A stretch of 64,000 nt of DNA, taken from NCBI GenBank assembly GCA_020161295.1, contig JAIUOA010000013.1:1-64000 (forward strand), in the 5' to 3' direction. The position numbers and the translations under genes are program-made. Below the pieces are notes generated by a model. That model did not search any database. It was not told the DNA's origin and was given only the letters and a program-made list of their open reading frames with translations. The DNA is from Bacillota bacterium. Lineage in GTDB: Bacteria; Bacillota; Clostridia; Peptostreptococcales; Acidaminobacteraceae. Position 1 is the first letter of the stretch. Every line of letters starts with the position of its first letter. Shown piece by piece: positions 8,525-17,329 of this stretch.

Positions 8525-9823
8525 ATGAGCATAAAATTTAACTTTGAAAATGCGTTAATCAACGCGCATGAGTATCATTATTTAAAACCAGTTATCGAGG
8601 CGGCTCATAAGACGCTTCATGCTGGAGATGGACCTGGAAACGATTACATCGGCTGGGTTGATTATCCATCATCATTTGACCTAGCTGAGTTTGAGCGTAT
8701 TAAGGCGGCTGCTAAGCGTATCAATGAAATGGCTGACGTTTTAATCGTCATCGGCATCGGCGGTTCATACCTCGGTGCAAAGACTGTAATCGATGCACTT
8801 ACCCATACTTTCTATAACGAACTGCCAAAGGAAAAGCGCAAAACGGCGAAAATCTACTTTGCAGGTCAAAATATCAGTAGCACTTACCTCAGCGACCTCA
8901 TGGAAATGGTGGAAAACGAATCCGTTTGTTTAAACGTCATTTCAAAGTCAGGCACCACCACTGAGCCGGCGATCGCTTTCCGCGTCCTCAAAAAAGCGCT
9001 GGAGAAAAAGTACGGCGTCGAGGAAGCAAAAAACCGCATCTTCGCCACCACTGACGCGAAAAGCGGTGCACTTCGCACACTGGCGACGGCAAACGGTTAT
9101 GAGACTTTCGTCATCCCATCAAACGTAGGCGGCAGATATTCAGTCATCACCCCTGTGGGACTGCTGCCGATCGCCACCGCCGGCATCGACATCGATGCGT
9201 TCATGGCAGGCGCGGCCGATGGACAAACCGCTTTCAGTAACCCGAACATCGATGAAAACCCTTGTTACCAATACGCCCTCATGAGAAATGTCCTCTATAA
9301 TAAAGGAAAAGCAATTGAAGTGTTAGTGAATTACGAGCCTTCCATGGCATTTCTCGCAGAATGGTGGATGCAGCTTTATGGAGAGAGCGAAGGCAAAGAT
9401 GGCAAAGGCATCTTCCCGACGAAGATGAATAACACCACCGATCTCCACTCCATGGGCCAAATGATTCAGGACGGCCCACGTCACGTTTTCGAAACGGTAG
9501 TACGCGTAGAAAAGGTTGAGAAGGAAATCGTTCTTGAACTGGAGGATAACGACCTCGACGGTCTTAACTACCTCGCAGGCAAGACCATGAGCTATGTTAA
9601 CGAAAATGCCTTTAAAGGAACCTTGGAAGCTCACGTGGATGGTAACGTACCGAATCTCGTGGTCACCATCGAGAAACTGGATGCGTTTAATTTAGGAAAA
9701 CTCATGTACTTCTTCATGAAGGCGTGTGGTGTTAGTGGTTACGTATTAGGGGTCAACCCATTTGACCAACCGGGTGTTGAAGCCTATAAAAAGAACATGT
9801 TCAGATTGTTGGGCAAGAAATAA
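8525..9823 (+). CDS. pgi: Glucose-6-phosphate isomerase
   Basis: Interconverts glucose-6-phosphate and fructose-6-phosphate, the last step linking this operon to glycolysis. Signatures include [20 protein letters not shown] and [18 protein letters not shown]. The chosen ATG at 8525 gives 432 residues and has GGAG six bases upstream. An in-frame ATG at 8513 would add METK but has a poorer ribosome binding site. It is the last gene of the operon, with a strong terminator about 55 bp downstream. Confidence 0.96.
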   Translation: MSIKFNFENALINAHEYHYLKPVIEAAHKTLHAGDGPGNDYIGWVDYPSSFDLAEFERIKAAAKRINEMADVLIVIGIGGSYLGAKTVIDALTHTFYNELPKEKRKTAKIYFAGQNISSTYLSDLMEMVENESVCLNVISKSGTTTEPAIAFRVLKKALEKKYGVEEAKNRIFATTDAKSGALRTLATANGYETFVIPSNVGGRYSVITPVGLLPIATAGIDIDAFMAGAADGQTAFSNPNIDENPCYQYALMRNVLYNKGKAIEVLVNYEPSMAFLAEWWMQLYGESEGKDGKGIFPTKMNNTTDLHSMGQMIQDGPRHVFETVVRVEKVEKEIVLELEDNDLDGLNYLAGKTMSYVNENAFKGTLEAHVDGNVPNLVVTIEKLDAFNLGKLMYFFMKACGVSGYVLGVNPFDQPGVEAYKKNMFRLLGKK

Positions 9824-9877
9824 GGCTGACTATATCTAGTTAGTACTTGCGACCTATATCACTATATATGGTGTAAA

Positions 9878-9913
9878 ACGGAGAAAAATCAATCGTTTTT
9901 TCTCCGTTTTTTT
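9878..9913 (+). terminator. Terminator of the glycogen operon
   Basis: Arms ACGGAGAAAA and TTTTCTCCGT, followed by an extended T run. Confidence 0.9.
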
Positions 9914-9921
9914 ATGTTTTT

Positions 9922-9950
9922 TTGGAGGATTTCCGTAGACAGCGTATAAT
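9922..9950 (+). promoter_or_regulatory. Promoter of nrdJ
   Basis: TTGGAG (9922-9927), 17-base spacer, TATAAT (9945-9950). The leader of about 90 nt carries two NrdR-like boxes. Confidence 0.7.
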
Positions 9951-9957
9951 GTCGGTG

Positions 9958-10004
9958 CTACAATATGTAGGTGTAATGGCACTATTCAATACTAAATATA
10001 GTAT
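9958..10004 (+). promoter_or_regulatory. Pair of NrdR-like boxes in front of nrdJ
   Basis: Box 1 (9958-9973) has core ACAATATGTAG. Box 2 (9989-10004) has the near-perfect core ACTAAATATAGT inside a 7-bp dyad AATACTA/TAGTATT. The NrdR consensus core is roughly ACWAWATATWGT. The two boxes are 31 bp apart, three helical turns, which is the spacing known for cooperative NrdR binding at ribonucleotide reductase promoters. They lie just behind the -10 element, so binding would repress. Confidence 0.7.
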
Positions 10005-10045
10005 TCAAATTTTATAGAAATAAGTAAACAAGAGGGGTGTGAATC

Positions 10046-12397
10046 ATGAAAGTAGTGAAAAGGGATGGCGCGGTTGTCGAATTTGAAGTGGGAAAAATCG
10101 TCAGAGCAATCGAAAAGGCCATGCAAGAGACGACACTAGGTGTAGACAAACCGTTATGCCAAGCCATCGGTGAGCAAATCATCGAGGTGACAACCCGTAG
10201 AGATGTACCGATCTCTGTCGATGAAATTCAAGATTTAGTAGAAGAGCTACTCATGGAAAGTCCACGTAAGGATGTGGCTAAGAAGTACATAATCTACAGA
10301 AACGAAAAAGACAGCACACGGATCACCCGTAAGAGAGAAGACCATCGCTTACTCACTGATGAATTCATCAGTAAATATAAACATATGAATTCGCCGATGC
10401 AGCAATTGGGTGAGCTCGTCTACTATAGAACCTACTCTAGATGGCTTCCTGAAGAAAAAAGACGCGAGTATTGGTGGGAGACCGTTAGACGTGCGGTTGA
10501 GTATAACTGCACCATTACGAAGACGAACCGTTCTGAAGCAGAGGAACTTTTCGATAACATCTTCCACTTAAGACAGTTCTTATCTGGAAGAACGTTCTGG
10601 GTGGGCGGCACACCAGTGGCTAAACACTATCCGATGGCGAACTATAACTGCAGCTTCCAAATCATCAACAACTTTAGCGCATTTAAAGACATTTTTTACC
10701 TTCTCATGATCGGTTCGGGCGTGGGCATTAGAATCCTTAAGGAAGATGTGGCAGGACTTCCAAAGGTAAGAACCGATTTCGAAGTGGTTCATAAAGATTA
10801 CGCACCGCTTCCACGTAACGAGAGAGAAGATAACACGAGCTTAGAGTTCTTCTATAATAATACGGTAAAAATCACCATCGGCGACTCAAAAGAAGGCTGG
10901 GTACAGTCACTAGACTTCTTTATGCAGCTCATTCACAGTAACGAGTACCGTAATATCAAGACGATCATCATCGATTACGATCATGTTCGCCCTAAAGGTG
11001 AGAAGCTTAGAACGTTTGGTGGAACGGCTAGCGGTCACACGAGCCTTAAAAACATGTTCCATAAGATTGACCGCGTCGTTAAAAAAGCGGGTATCCTGAG
11101 CGAATCGAAGCTCGTTAAACTCAGACCGATCGATTGCCTCGATATCGCGAACGTCATCGGCGAGAATGTCGTGGTCGGTGGCGTGAGAAGAACGGCTGAA
11201 ATCGTTCTGGTGGATGCGGATGACCAAGAATCAATCGAAGCAAAATCGAAATTATACACCATGGAAGACGGAAAATGGATTGTCAATGAAGAGATTCTCC
11301 ATCGTCAAATGAGTAACAACTCGATTTACTATAAAGAAAAACCGACACGTGAAAAGTTAAGATGGCAGCTTGAGCGCATGAGATATTCTGGCGAACCAGG
11401 CTGGGTAAATGAAGTGGCAGGCGCTAAAAGAAGACCGAACTTTAATGGTGTCAACCCATGTGGGGAGATCCTTCTGGATAACAAGGGGCTTTGTAACCTG
11501 ACCACCATCAACGTGTTTGCATTTGTGGACGAAAACGGTAAACTCGACGTTCAAGGCTTATTAAAGGCTCAAAGACTTTCTGCACGTGCAAGCTACCGTA
11601 TGACCTGCGTCGAGCTCGAGCTTCCGATGTGGAATAACGTTCAGCAGCGTGATAAGCTGTTAGGATGTTCGTTGACAGGCTGGATGGATATGATCAACGC
11701 CACGAAGATGTCGCGTGATGAGCAAGCAAATCTTCTTAGATTATTGCGTGATGCGGCTAAGAAAGAAGCGGAGATGTATTCGGCTGAACTGGGTGGCAGA
11801 GTGCCTGTACTCGTCACGACTGTCAAACCTGAAGGCACACTATCACAACTTCCTGTGGTTTCTAGTGGTGTTCACCATTCACACTCGCCTTACTACATTC
11901 GCCGCGTGAGAATCAACTCTCACGATCCACTGGTTAAGGTTTGTGAGGAGTTGGGTTACCCAGTACTTCCTGAAGTAGGCCAGGAATGGGAAACGTGTAC
12001 GACGAAAGTGGTTGAGTTCCCAGTTAAAGCGCCAGTGGGCATTACGAAATACGATGTTTCAGCCATTGAACAGCTCGAAACTTACAAACTTTTTATGGAA
12101 AACTACGTGGATCATAACTGTTCAATCACAGTTTCTGTCAGACCAGAAGAGTGGGAACTTGTTGAAGAGTGGGTTTATGAAAATTGGGATGATACAGTTG
12201 CCTTATCGTTCTTGCCACTTGAGGATAGCTTCTATCAGCTAATGCCATATGAAGCTATTGAAGAGGCGGAGTATAATCGACGCGTGGCAGAGATGAAACC
12301 TTTTAGACCATCTTTGATTACCAAGTATGAAAAAGAAGAAATCGAACTGGATTTCGGTACAGATGGTTGCGACACTGGCGCATGCCCTGTAAGGTAA
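10046..12397 (+). CDS. nrdJ: Adenosylcobalamin-dependent ribonucleotide reductase (class II)
   Basis: Reduces ribonucleotides to deoxyribonucleotides with a B12-generated radical, without need for oxygen. The 783 residues carry an N-terminal ATP-cone-like allosteric segment (about 1-95, beginning MKVVKRDGAVVEFEVGKI). Active-site cysteines are in YNCSFQ and in VNPCGEILL, the latter being the radical-cysteine motif. A C-terminal redox pair CDTGAC is just before the end. The size and CxxxxC tail fit the monomeric RTPR-like type rather than large NrdJ. It is a single-gene unit with its own promoter, NrdR-like boxes and terminator. I see no cobalamin riboswitch in the leader. Confidence 0.93.
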   Translation: MKVVKRDGAVVEFEVGKIVRAIEKAMQETTLGVDKPLCQAIGEQIIEVTTRRDVPISVDEIQDLVEELLMESPRKDVAKKYIIYRNEKDSTRITRKREDHRLLTDEFISKYKHMNSPMQQLGELVYYRTYSRWLPEEKRREYWWETVRRAVEYNCTITKTNRSEAEELFDNIFHLRQFLSGRTFWVGGTPVAKHYPMANYNCSFQIINNFSAFKDIFYLLMIGSGVGIRILKEDVAGLPKVRTDFEVVHKDYAPLPRNEREDNTSLEFFYNNTVKITIGDSKEGWVQSLDFFMQLIHSNEYRNIKTIIIDYDHVRPKGEKLRTFGGTASGHTSLKNMFHKIDRVVKKAGILSESKLVKLRPIDCLDIANVIGENVVVGGVRRTAEIVLVDADDQESIEAKSKLYTMEDGKWIVNEEILHRQMSNNSIYYKEKPTREKLRWQLERMRYSGEPGWVNEVAGAKRRPNFNGVNPCGEILLDNKGLCNLTTINVFAFVDENGKLDVQGLLKAQRLSARASYRMTCVELELPMWNNVQQRDKLLGCSLTGWMDMINATKMSRDEQANLLRLLRDAAKKEAEMYSAELGGRVPVLVTTVKPEGTLSQLPVVSSGVHHSHSPYYIRRVRINSHDPLVKVCEELGYPVLPEVGQEWETCTTKVVEFPVKAPVGITKYDVSAIEQLETYKLFMENYVDHNCSITVSVRPEEWELVEEWVYENWDDTVALSFLPLEDSFYQLMPYEAIEEAEYNRRVAEMKPFRPSLITKYEKEEIELDFGTDGCDTGACPVR

Positions 12398-12449
12398 TCA
12401 TCCTATACAATCGGTTAAAATCATAAAAAGCATTAATGACTCAATTAAG

Positions 12450-12490
12450 CAAGTCATCTAGAGGGAAAGCCCTCAAGATGGCTTGTTTTT
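12450..12490 (+). terminator. Terminator of nrdJ
   Basis: Arms CAAGTCATCT and AGATGGCTTG (one G-U pair) with a nested GAGGG/CCCTC hairpin, followed by TTTTT. Confidence 0.85.
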
Positions 12491-12610
12491 GTTATAAAGA
12501 CTGTTTTTTCTTGTTTTTTTCAAGAAGAAGAAGGAATATCAAAGAATGTATAGAATATTACAAATAATGCAAAAATTCAAATAAATCCACTTTGAGAGGA
12601 GAATTTTCGA

Positions 12611-14689
12611 ATGAAAAACTATGCAGTTGACAAAATTAGAAACGTGGCATTCTTAGGACATGGAGGTAGTGGAAAAACAACTTTAACCGAAGCTTTATTG
12701 TTTACCACAAAAGTAACGTCAAGAATGGGTAGAGTTGACGATGGTAATACAGTTTCGGATTATGATAAAGAAGAAATCGCGAGAAAGTTCAGTATCGGAA
12801 CCTCTCTAATTCCGATTGAGTGGCATGATCATAAATACAACTTTTTAGATACGCCTGGGTACTTCGATTTTGTGGGAGAGACCTTAAGTGCGTTACGTGT
12901 TGCTGGTGGCGCCGTAATCCTCGTGGATGCCTCTTCAGGAATCGAAGTTGGTACTGAAAAGGCATGGAACTTCACTGAAAAACGAAATATGCCGAAAATC
13001 ATCTTTATCAACAAAATGGATAAGGATAATGTAAATTACGTAAAACTCATCAAGGATTTGAAAGATACATTTGGAAAGAAAATCGCACCATTTTGCATTC
13101 CCATAGGTGAAGGCGCAGACTTTAAAGGCTTCGTCAACGTCGTGGATCAAATTGGCCGCGAATTTAATGGCACACAATGTGTGGACGCGCCGATTCCTAA
13201 GGATATGGAGCAACGTGTTAGACCGATTAGAGACATGCTCATCGAAGCCGTAGCAGAAGCAGATGAAGAGATGATGATGAAATTCTTCGAAGGAGAAACC
13301 TTTAGTAATGAAGAAATTCACGAAGGTCTTCGTAAGGGTGTAATCGCAGGTGATATCGTACCCGTCATCGTCGGTGCTGTGGAAAAGAGAATTGGTATTC
13401 ATACCATGATGGACATGATCTTCGATTACTTCCCAACACCAAAAGAACTTAATGGCGGCGTTTATAAGGGCATGAATCCTGATACGGAAGAAGAAATCGA
13501 AAGAGTCCTCGATGAAAAAGAGCCGTTTTCAGCATTTGTATTCAAAACCATCGTCGACCCGTTCGTGGGTAAAATATCACTCTTTAAAGTCTACTCAGGC
13601 GTCGCTAAGAAGGATATGGAAGTCCTAAATGCGAACCGCGATGAGAAAGAGAGAATCGCCTCCCTTTTCCTTCTCAGAGGTAAAGAGCAGCTTGAGGTGG
13701 AGAAGGTCATCGCAGGTGATATTGGCGCCACAGCTAAGCTGCAATATACCTCGACAGGTGATACGTTATGCGATAAAGAAAAACCGATTAAATACGTGGG
13801 CATCAATATGCCTAAACCGGCACTCTTTATGGCGATTGAACCAAAATCCAAGGGTGACGAAGAAAAAATTCATGCTTCACTCCATCGTATGACAGAAGAA
13901 GATCCTTCATTCAATATCGAAAGAAATAAAGAAACGAAGCAAACCTTACTGGGTGGTCAGGGAACCATGCAGGTTCAGGTAATCACGAGCCGCCTTAAAA
14001 ACCTTTTCGGCGTTGAAGTCAACCTTGATAACCCTAAGGTTGCTTATAGAGAAACGATCAAAGGCGTGGCCACAGTCCAAGGTAAACATAAGAAACAATC
14101 AGGTGGCGCTGGTCAGTATGGTGATATCCATGTGAAGTTTGAACCAAGCAACGAAATGTTTGTCTTTGAAGAAAAAATATTCGGTGGTTCGGTACCGAGA
14201 CAGTATATCCCAGCAGTTGAAAAAGGTCTCCAAGAATCATTAGAGCACGGTGTCCTCGCTGGCTGTCCAGTGGTCAACCTCAAAGCGACGCTCCTTGACG
14301 GTTCATATCACCCTGTTGACTCATCAGAGATGGCGTTTAAACTCGCGGCACACTTGGCGTTCAAAAAGGGTATGGAGATGGCACAACCAATTCTACTTGA
14401 ACCAATCGCACACGTGGAAATCTACGTGCCAGATGAGTTCATGGGCGATATCATGGGAGACATGAACCGTAGACGTGGACGAATTCTGGGAATGGAGCCT
14501 AACGAGGCGGGTTATCAAAAGGTTATCGCAGAAGCACCGCAAGCAGAAATGTTCGCTTATGCCACCGATTTAAGATCCATGACACAGGCGCGTGGATGGT
14601 TTAGTATGAGCGTTGAACGTTATGAAGAAGTGCCGATGCAAATCGCCCTTAAAATCATTGAACAAGTAAAGAAAGATAACGAAAAATAA
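12611..14689 (+). CDS. EF-G-like translational GTPase paralogue
   Basis: A second EF-G-family protein (692 residues), distinct from the fusA in the str operon. The P-loop GHGGSGKTT, DTPGYFDF and NKMDKDNV give a complete GTPase site, followed by EF-G domains II-V. The usual switch I motif QEQERGITI is replaced by YDKEEIARKFSI, a mark of the EF-G paralogue group whose role is not well defined. It may be a ribosome-associated GTPase with altered activity. It is monocistronic, with GAGAGGAG before the ATG and a terminator behind. A tandem repeat has expanded its last codons into the 3' flank. Confidence 0.9.
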   Translation: MKNYAVDKIRNVAFLGHGGSGKTTLTEALLFTTKVTSRMGRVDDGNTVSDYDKEEIARKFSIGTSLIPIEWHDHKYNFLDTPGYFDFVGETLSALRVAGGAVILVDASSGIEVGTEKAWNFTEKRNMPKIIFINKMDKDNVNYVKLIKDLKDTFGKKIAPFCIPIGEGADFKGFVNVVDQIGREFNGTQCVDAPIPKDMEQRVRPIRDMLIEAVAEADEEMMMKFFEGETFSNEEIHEGLRKGVIAGDIVPVIVGAVEKRIGIHTMMDMIFDYFPTPKELNGGVYKGMNPDTEEEIERVLDEKEPFSAFVFKTIVDPFVGKISLFKVYSGVAKKDMEVLNANRDEKERIASLFLLRGKEQLEVEKVIAGDIGATAKLQYTSTGDTLCDKEKPIKYVGINMPKPALFMAIEPKSKGDEEKIHASLHRMTEEDPSFNIERNKETKQTLLGGQGTMQVQVITSRLKNLFGVEVNLDNPKVAYRETIKGVATVQGKHKKQSGGAGQYGDIHVKFEPSNEMFVFEEKIFGGSVPRQYIPAVEKGLQESLEHGVLAGCPVVNLKATLLDGSYHPVDSSEMAFKLAAHLAFKKGMEMAQPILLEPIAHVEIYVPDEFMGDIMGDMNRRRGRILGMEPNEAGYQKVIAEAPQAEMFAYATDLRSMTQARGWFSMSVERYEEVPMQIALKIIEQVKKDNEK

Positions 14690-14738
14690 AGATAACGAAA
14701 AATAAAGCTAACGAAAAATAAAGCTAACGAAAAATAAA
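14675..14738 (+). repeat. Four tandem copies of a 16-bp unit across the stop codon
   Basis: Units at 14675, 14691, 14707 and 14723. Copies 1-2 read GATAACGAAAAATAAA and copies 3-4 read GCTAACGAAAAATAAA. The first copy contains the last codons and the TAA of the EF-G-like gene, so the others lie in its 3' untranslated region. This looks like slipped-strand expansion. Confidence 0.95.
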
Positions 14739-14775
14739 GCGATATGACTTAAATCGCAAGGAAATAGGGGAAAAA

Positions 14776-14813
14776 GAGGGAGGACTCATCTAATTGATGA
14801 GACTCCCTTTTCA
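14776..14813 (+). terminator. Terminator of the EF-G-like gene
   Basis: GGGAG and CTCATC arms pair with GATGAG and CTCCC, followed by TTTTC. Confidence 0.85.
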
Positions 14814-14866
14814 TTCTTCAGAAATCTTGTTAAACTATATAAAACAAATGTTCTTCTGGAGGCGAT

Positions 14867-17329
14867 ATGCTGACCTACAATTTTGACGAAAAATCAAACG
14901 ATGTGATTAATTATGCCTTTGCGGAAGCGCGTGATTTAGGACATCAGTTTATCGGTACGGAACATCTTTTATTAGGTCTGGCATTGATTAAGGGTTCTAA
15001 GGTCAATGAGACCTTTTTATATTACCGGATTACGGCTAAGGACATCCGAACGGAATTGATTAAGCTCATGGGCGAGATCAGCGATTTCGAAGGCATCGTC
15101 GATTATACGTTAAGGGCGAAAGAGTGCCTGGAGAGAAGTCATCAATTTGCTGTAAAATCCAACTATGGTGAGATTTTGCCTGAGCATCTGTTTATGGCGA
15201 TTCTTTCGGATAAGCAGTCGGTCGGTTATCGCGTGCTTACGAAGCTCAGCCTAGACATGACGAAGGTTGCCACCGACTACGTTATGGATCTCGAAGAACC
15301 TTCAAATCTGTTAAAAGTGCATCAAATGGGCGCTCACGAGGTGAAGCTCATGGATTTCGACCAGGATTATGACCGTTCCCTATCGACGGTGATAGCCGCA
15401 TTCTGTACAGACCTGACCGAGTGGATTAAGGACCGACCAGACGAAGAAATCGTAGGCAGGGAAGAAGAAATCGATCGTTTAATTCAGGTTCTTACGCGCA
15501 AACAGAAAAATAATCCTTGTTTAATCGGCGATCCTGGTGTGGGAAAGACCGCGATTGTCAGAGGGTTTGCAAAACGTGTGGCAATCGGTAATGTGCCTGA
15601 AAATTTGAAGAACGCCCGCATATTGGAAGTTAACATCGGTGGACTTGTATCTGGGACCATGTATCGTGGCCAGTTTGAAGAACGAATGAATGAACTCATC
15701 AAGCTGCTTACCTCAGATGACCGTAACATCGCTTTTTTTGATGAAATTCATCATCTGATTGGAACGGGGGCAACAGGTGAAAAATCACTGGATGCCATCG
15801 GTATGCTAAAACCCTATTTGGCCAGTGGCAATCTGAGGTTAATCGGTACCACCACCTATCAGGAGTATCAAAAGTACATCGAACCCGATCAAGCCCTCGT
15901 AAGGCGCTTATTGCGAATCGACGTGGGTGAACCGAGTCCTGAGATGACAGAAAAAATGCTAAAGCGGATTAAAGTTCATTATGAGACCCATCATCAGGTG
16001 GTCATCACTGACCGTGCTGTTAAAACAGCCATTGAACTAGCCATGCGTTATATACTCGACCGGAAGCTACCCGACAAAGCGATTGACATCATCGATGAAG
16101 CGTGTTCACGAAAGCGAAGTGAAATGCTTCAAACCGTTGAAATCGTGGAGGAAATCAAATACCGCCTTCATAAGCTGAAGCAAGAAAAGGAAGCCCTGAT
16201 ACTGGAAATGAAGTTTCTGGAGGCTTCCAAAATCGGGCAGGAAGAGAAGCGTATTCTTAATCGCGTCGAACAAAACCAGGAAGCGAAGGCGATTATGTCG
16301 TCCAGGCGCATGGTTGTGGATCAGTCGGAGATAGAAGCGGTTGTTTCCGAATGGGCTAAAATACCTGTGAATCGGCTCTCCACACACGATCGGGAGCGTT
16401 TAACGACTCTGGAAAGTTCGCTGGGAAGCCGCGTCATCGGACAACCAAACGCAGTGGCCACCGTTTCAAAAGCCCTTAAACGCTTCAGGGTGGGCATAAA
16501 AGATCCTGATAAACCCATGGGTAGTTTTCTCTTCGTAGGTCCGACCGGTGTCGGGAAAACTGAACTTGCAAAAGCCATCGCTGAACTCTATTTTGGAGAT
16601 GAAAAAAACCTTATTAGGCTGGACATGTCAGAGTACACGGAGCGATTCACCTTATCGAAGCTAATCGGTTCACCGCCAGGATATGAAGGCGCAAAAGAAG
16701 GCGGAATTTTGACGAATGCCATCTCAAGAATGCCGTATTCTGTTGTGGTTTTCGATGAAATCGAAAAGGCACACTATGAAGTGACCAACATTTTGCTCCA
16801 AATCATGGACGAAGGAAAATTGACCGATGGACGCGGGAAAACCTATGATTTTAAAAACGCGCTCATTATCATGACCTCGAACTTAGGGGCTGAAGAACCG
16901 ACTTATAAACAGGTGGGCTTCGGATCAAGTCAGGCGGATAACGACCTAGAGATCCGGATAAGAGAAGCGAGTAAAAAGTATTTTCGGCCGGAGTTTATCA
17001 ATCGTCTTGATGAAATCGTGTTATTTAGTCCGTTACCTGAGGCGGCACTGTCTAAGATCGTAGAAATTAAAGTGAGTGAGCTGACGAAGCTCCTTGAACA
17101 AAGGGGAATAGCCTTAACAGTCGATGAAGATGTGTATGAAACAATAGCGAAGCAGAGCTATGATGTGGTATATGGCGCTAGACCTATCGCGAGGGCCATC
17201 GACCGATTGATTAAAGATCCGCTTTCTGAACTGATGCTCCTCACTGACACATTAACAGAGGTCCATGTTGAAGTGGTAGATGTAAAAATACATTTGAGAG
17301 GAATCCCTGATGTCGAAACAGAAAACTAG
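14867..17329 (+). CDS. clpC: ClpC-type AAA+ unfoldase (Clp protease ATPase)
   Basis: Class I Hsp100 unfoldase that feeds ClpP. The 820 residues start with a Clp-N double repeat (LGHQFIGTEHLLLGLAL, then LPEHLFMAIL). The first AAA+ module has Walker A GDPGVGKT and Walker B AFFDE. A short coiled middle domain follows, then the second AAA+ module with GPTGVGKT and VVVFDEIEKAH and a C-terminal D2-small domain. The usual partners ctsR, mcsA and mcsB are absent upstream, and no CtsR-type repeat is seen. The clpC-radA pairing is the common Firmicutes order. The start follows TGGAGG. Expression is probably from an unrecognised promoter within 14815-14866. Confidence 0.92.
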   Translation: MLTYNFDEKSNDVINYAFAEARDLGHQFIGTEHLLLGLALIKGSKVNETFLYYRITAKDIRTELIKLMGEISDFEGIVDYTLRAKECLERSHQFAVKSNYGEILPEHLFMAILSDKQSVGYRVLTKLSLDMTKVATDYVMDLEEPSNLLKVHQMGAHEVKLMDFDQDYDRSLSTVIAAFCTDLTEWIKDRPDEEIVGREEEIDRLIQVLTRKQKNNPCLIGDPGVGKTAIVRGFAKRVAIGNVPENLKNARILEVNIGGLVSGTMYRGQFEERMNELIKLLTSDDRNIAFFDEIHHLIGTGATGEKSLDAIGMLKPYLASGNLRLIGTTTYQEYQKYIEPDQALVRRLLRIDVGEPSPEMTEKMLKRIKVHYETHHQVVITDRAVKTAIELAMRYILDRKLPDKAIDIIDEACSRKRSEMLQTVEIVEEIKYRLHKLKQEKEALILEMKFLEASKIGQEEKRILNRVEQNQEAKAIMSSRRMVVDQSEIEAVVSEWAKIPVNRLSTHDRERLTTLESSLGSRVIGQPNAVATVSKALKRFRVGIKDPDKPMGSFLFVGPTGVGKTELAKAIAELYFGDEKNLIRLDMSEYTERFTLSKLIGSPPGYEGAKEGGILTNAISRMPYSVVVFDEIEKAHYEVTNILLQIMDEGKLTDGRGKTYDFKNALIIMTSNLGAEEPTYKQVGFGSSQADNDLEIRIREASKKYFRPEFINRLDEIVLFSPLPEAALSKIVEIKVSELTKLLEQRGIALTVDEDVYETIAKQSYDVVYGARPIARAIDRLIKDPLSELMLLTDTLTEVHVEVVDVKIHLRGIPDVETEN

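Noticed and set aside
9960-10045. Cobalamin riboswitch in front of nrdJ
   Set aside because: The leader is only about 90 nt and lacks the conserved B12-box sequence; the dyads there fit NrdR boxes better.
12935-13402. 155-codon minus-strand frame inside the EF-G-like gene
   Set aside because: Antisense to a clear coding region, with no binding site and low-complexity composition.
14815-14866. Promoter of clpC (TATATA with weak upstream hexamers)
   Set aside because: No -35-like hexamer at proper spacing; too uncertain to list as a feature.
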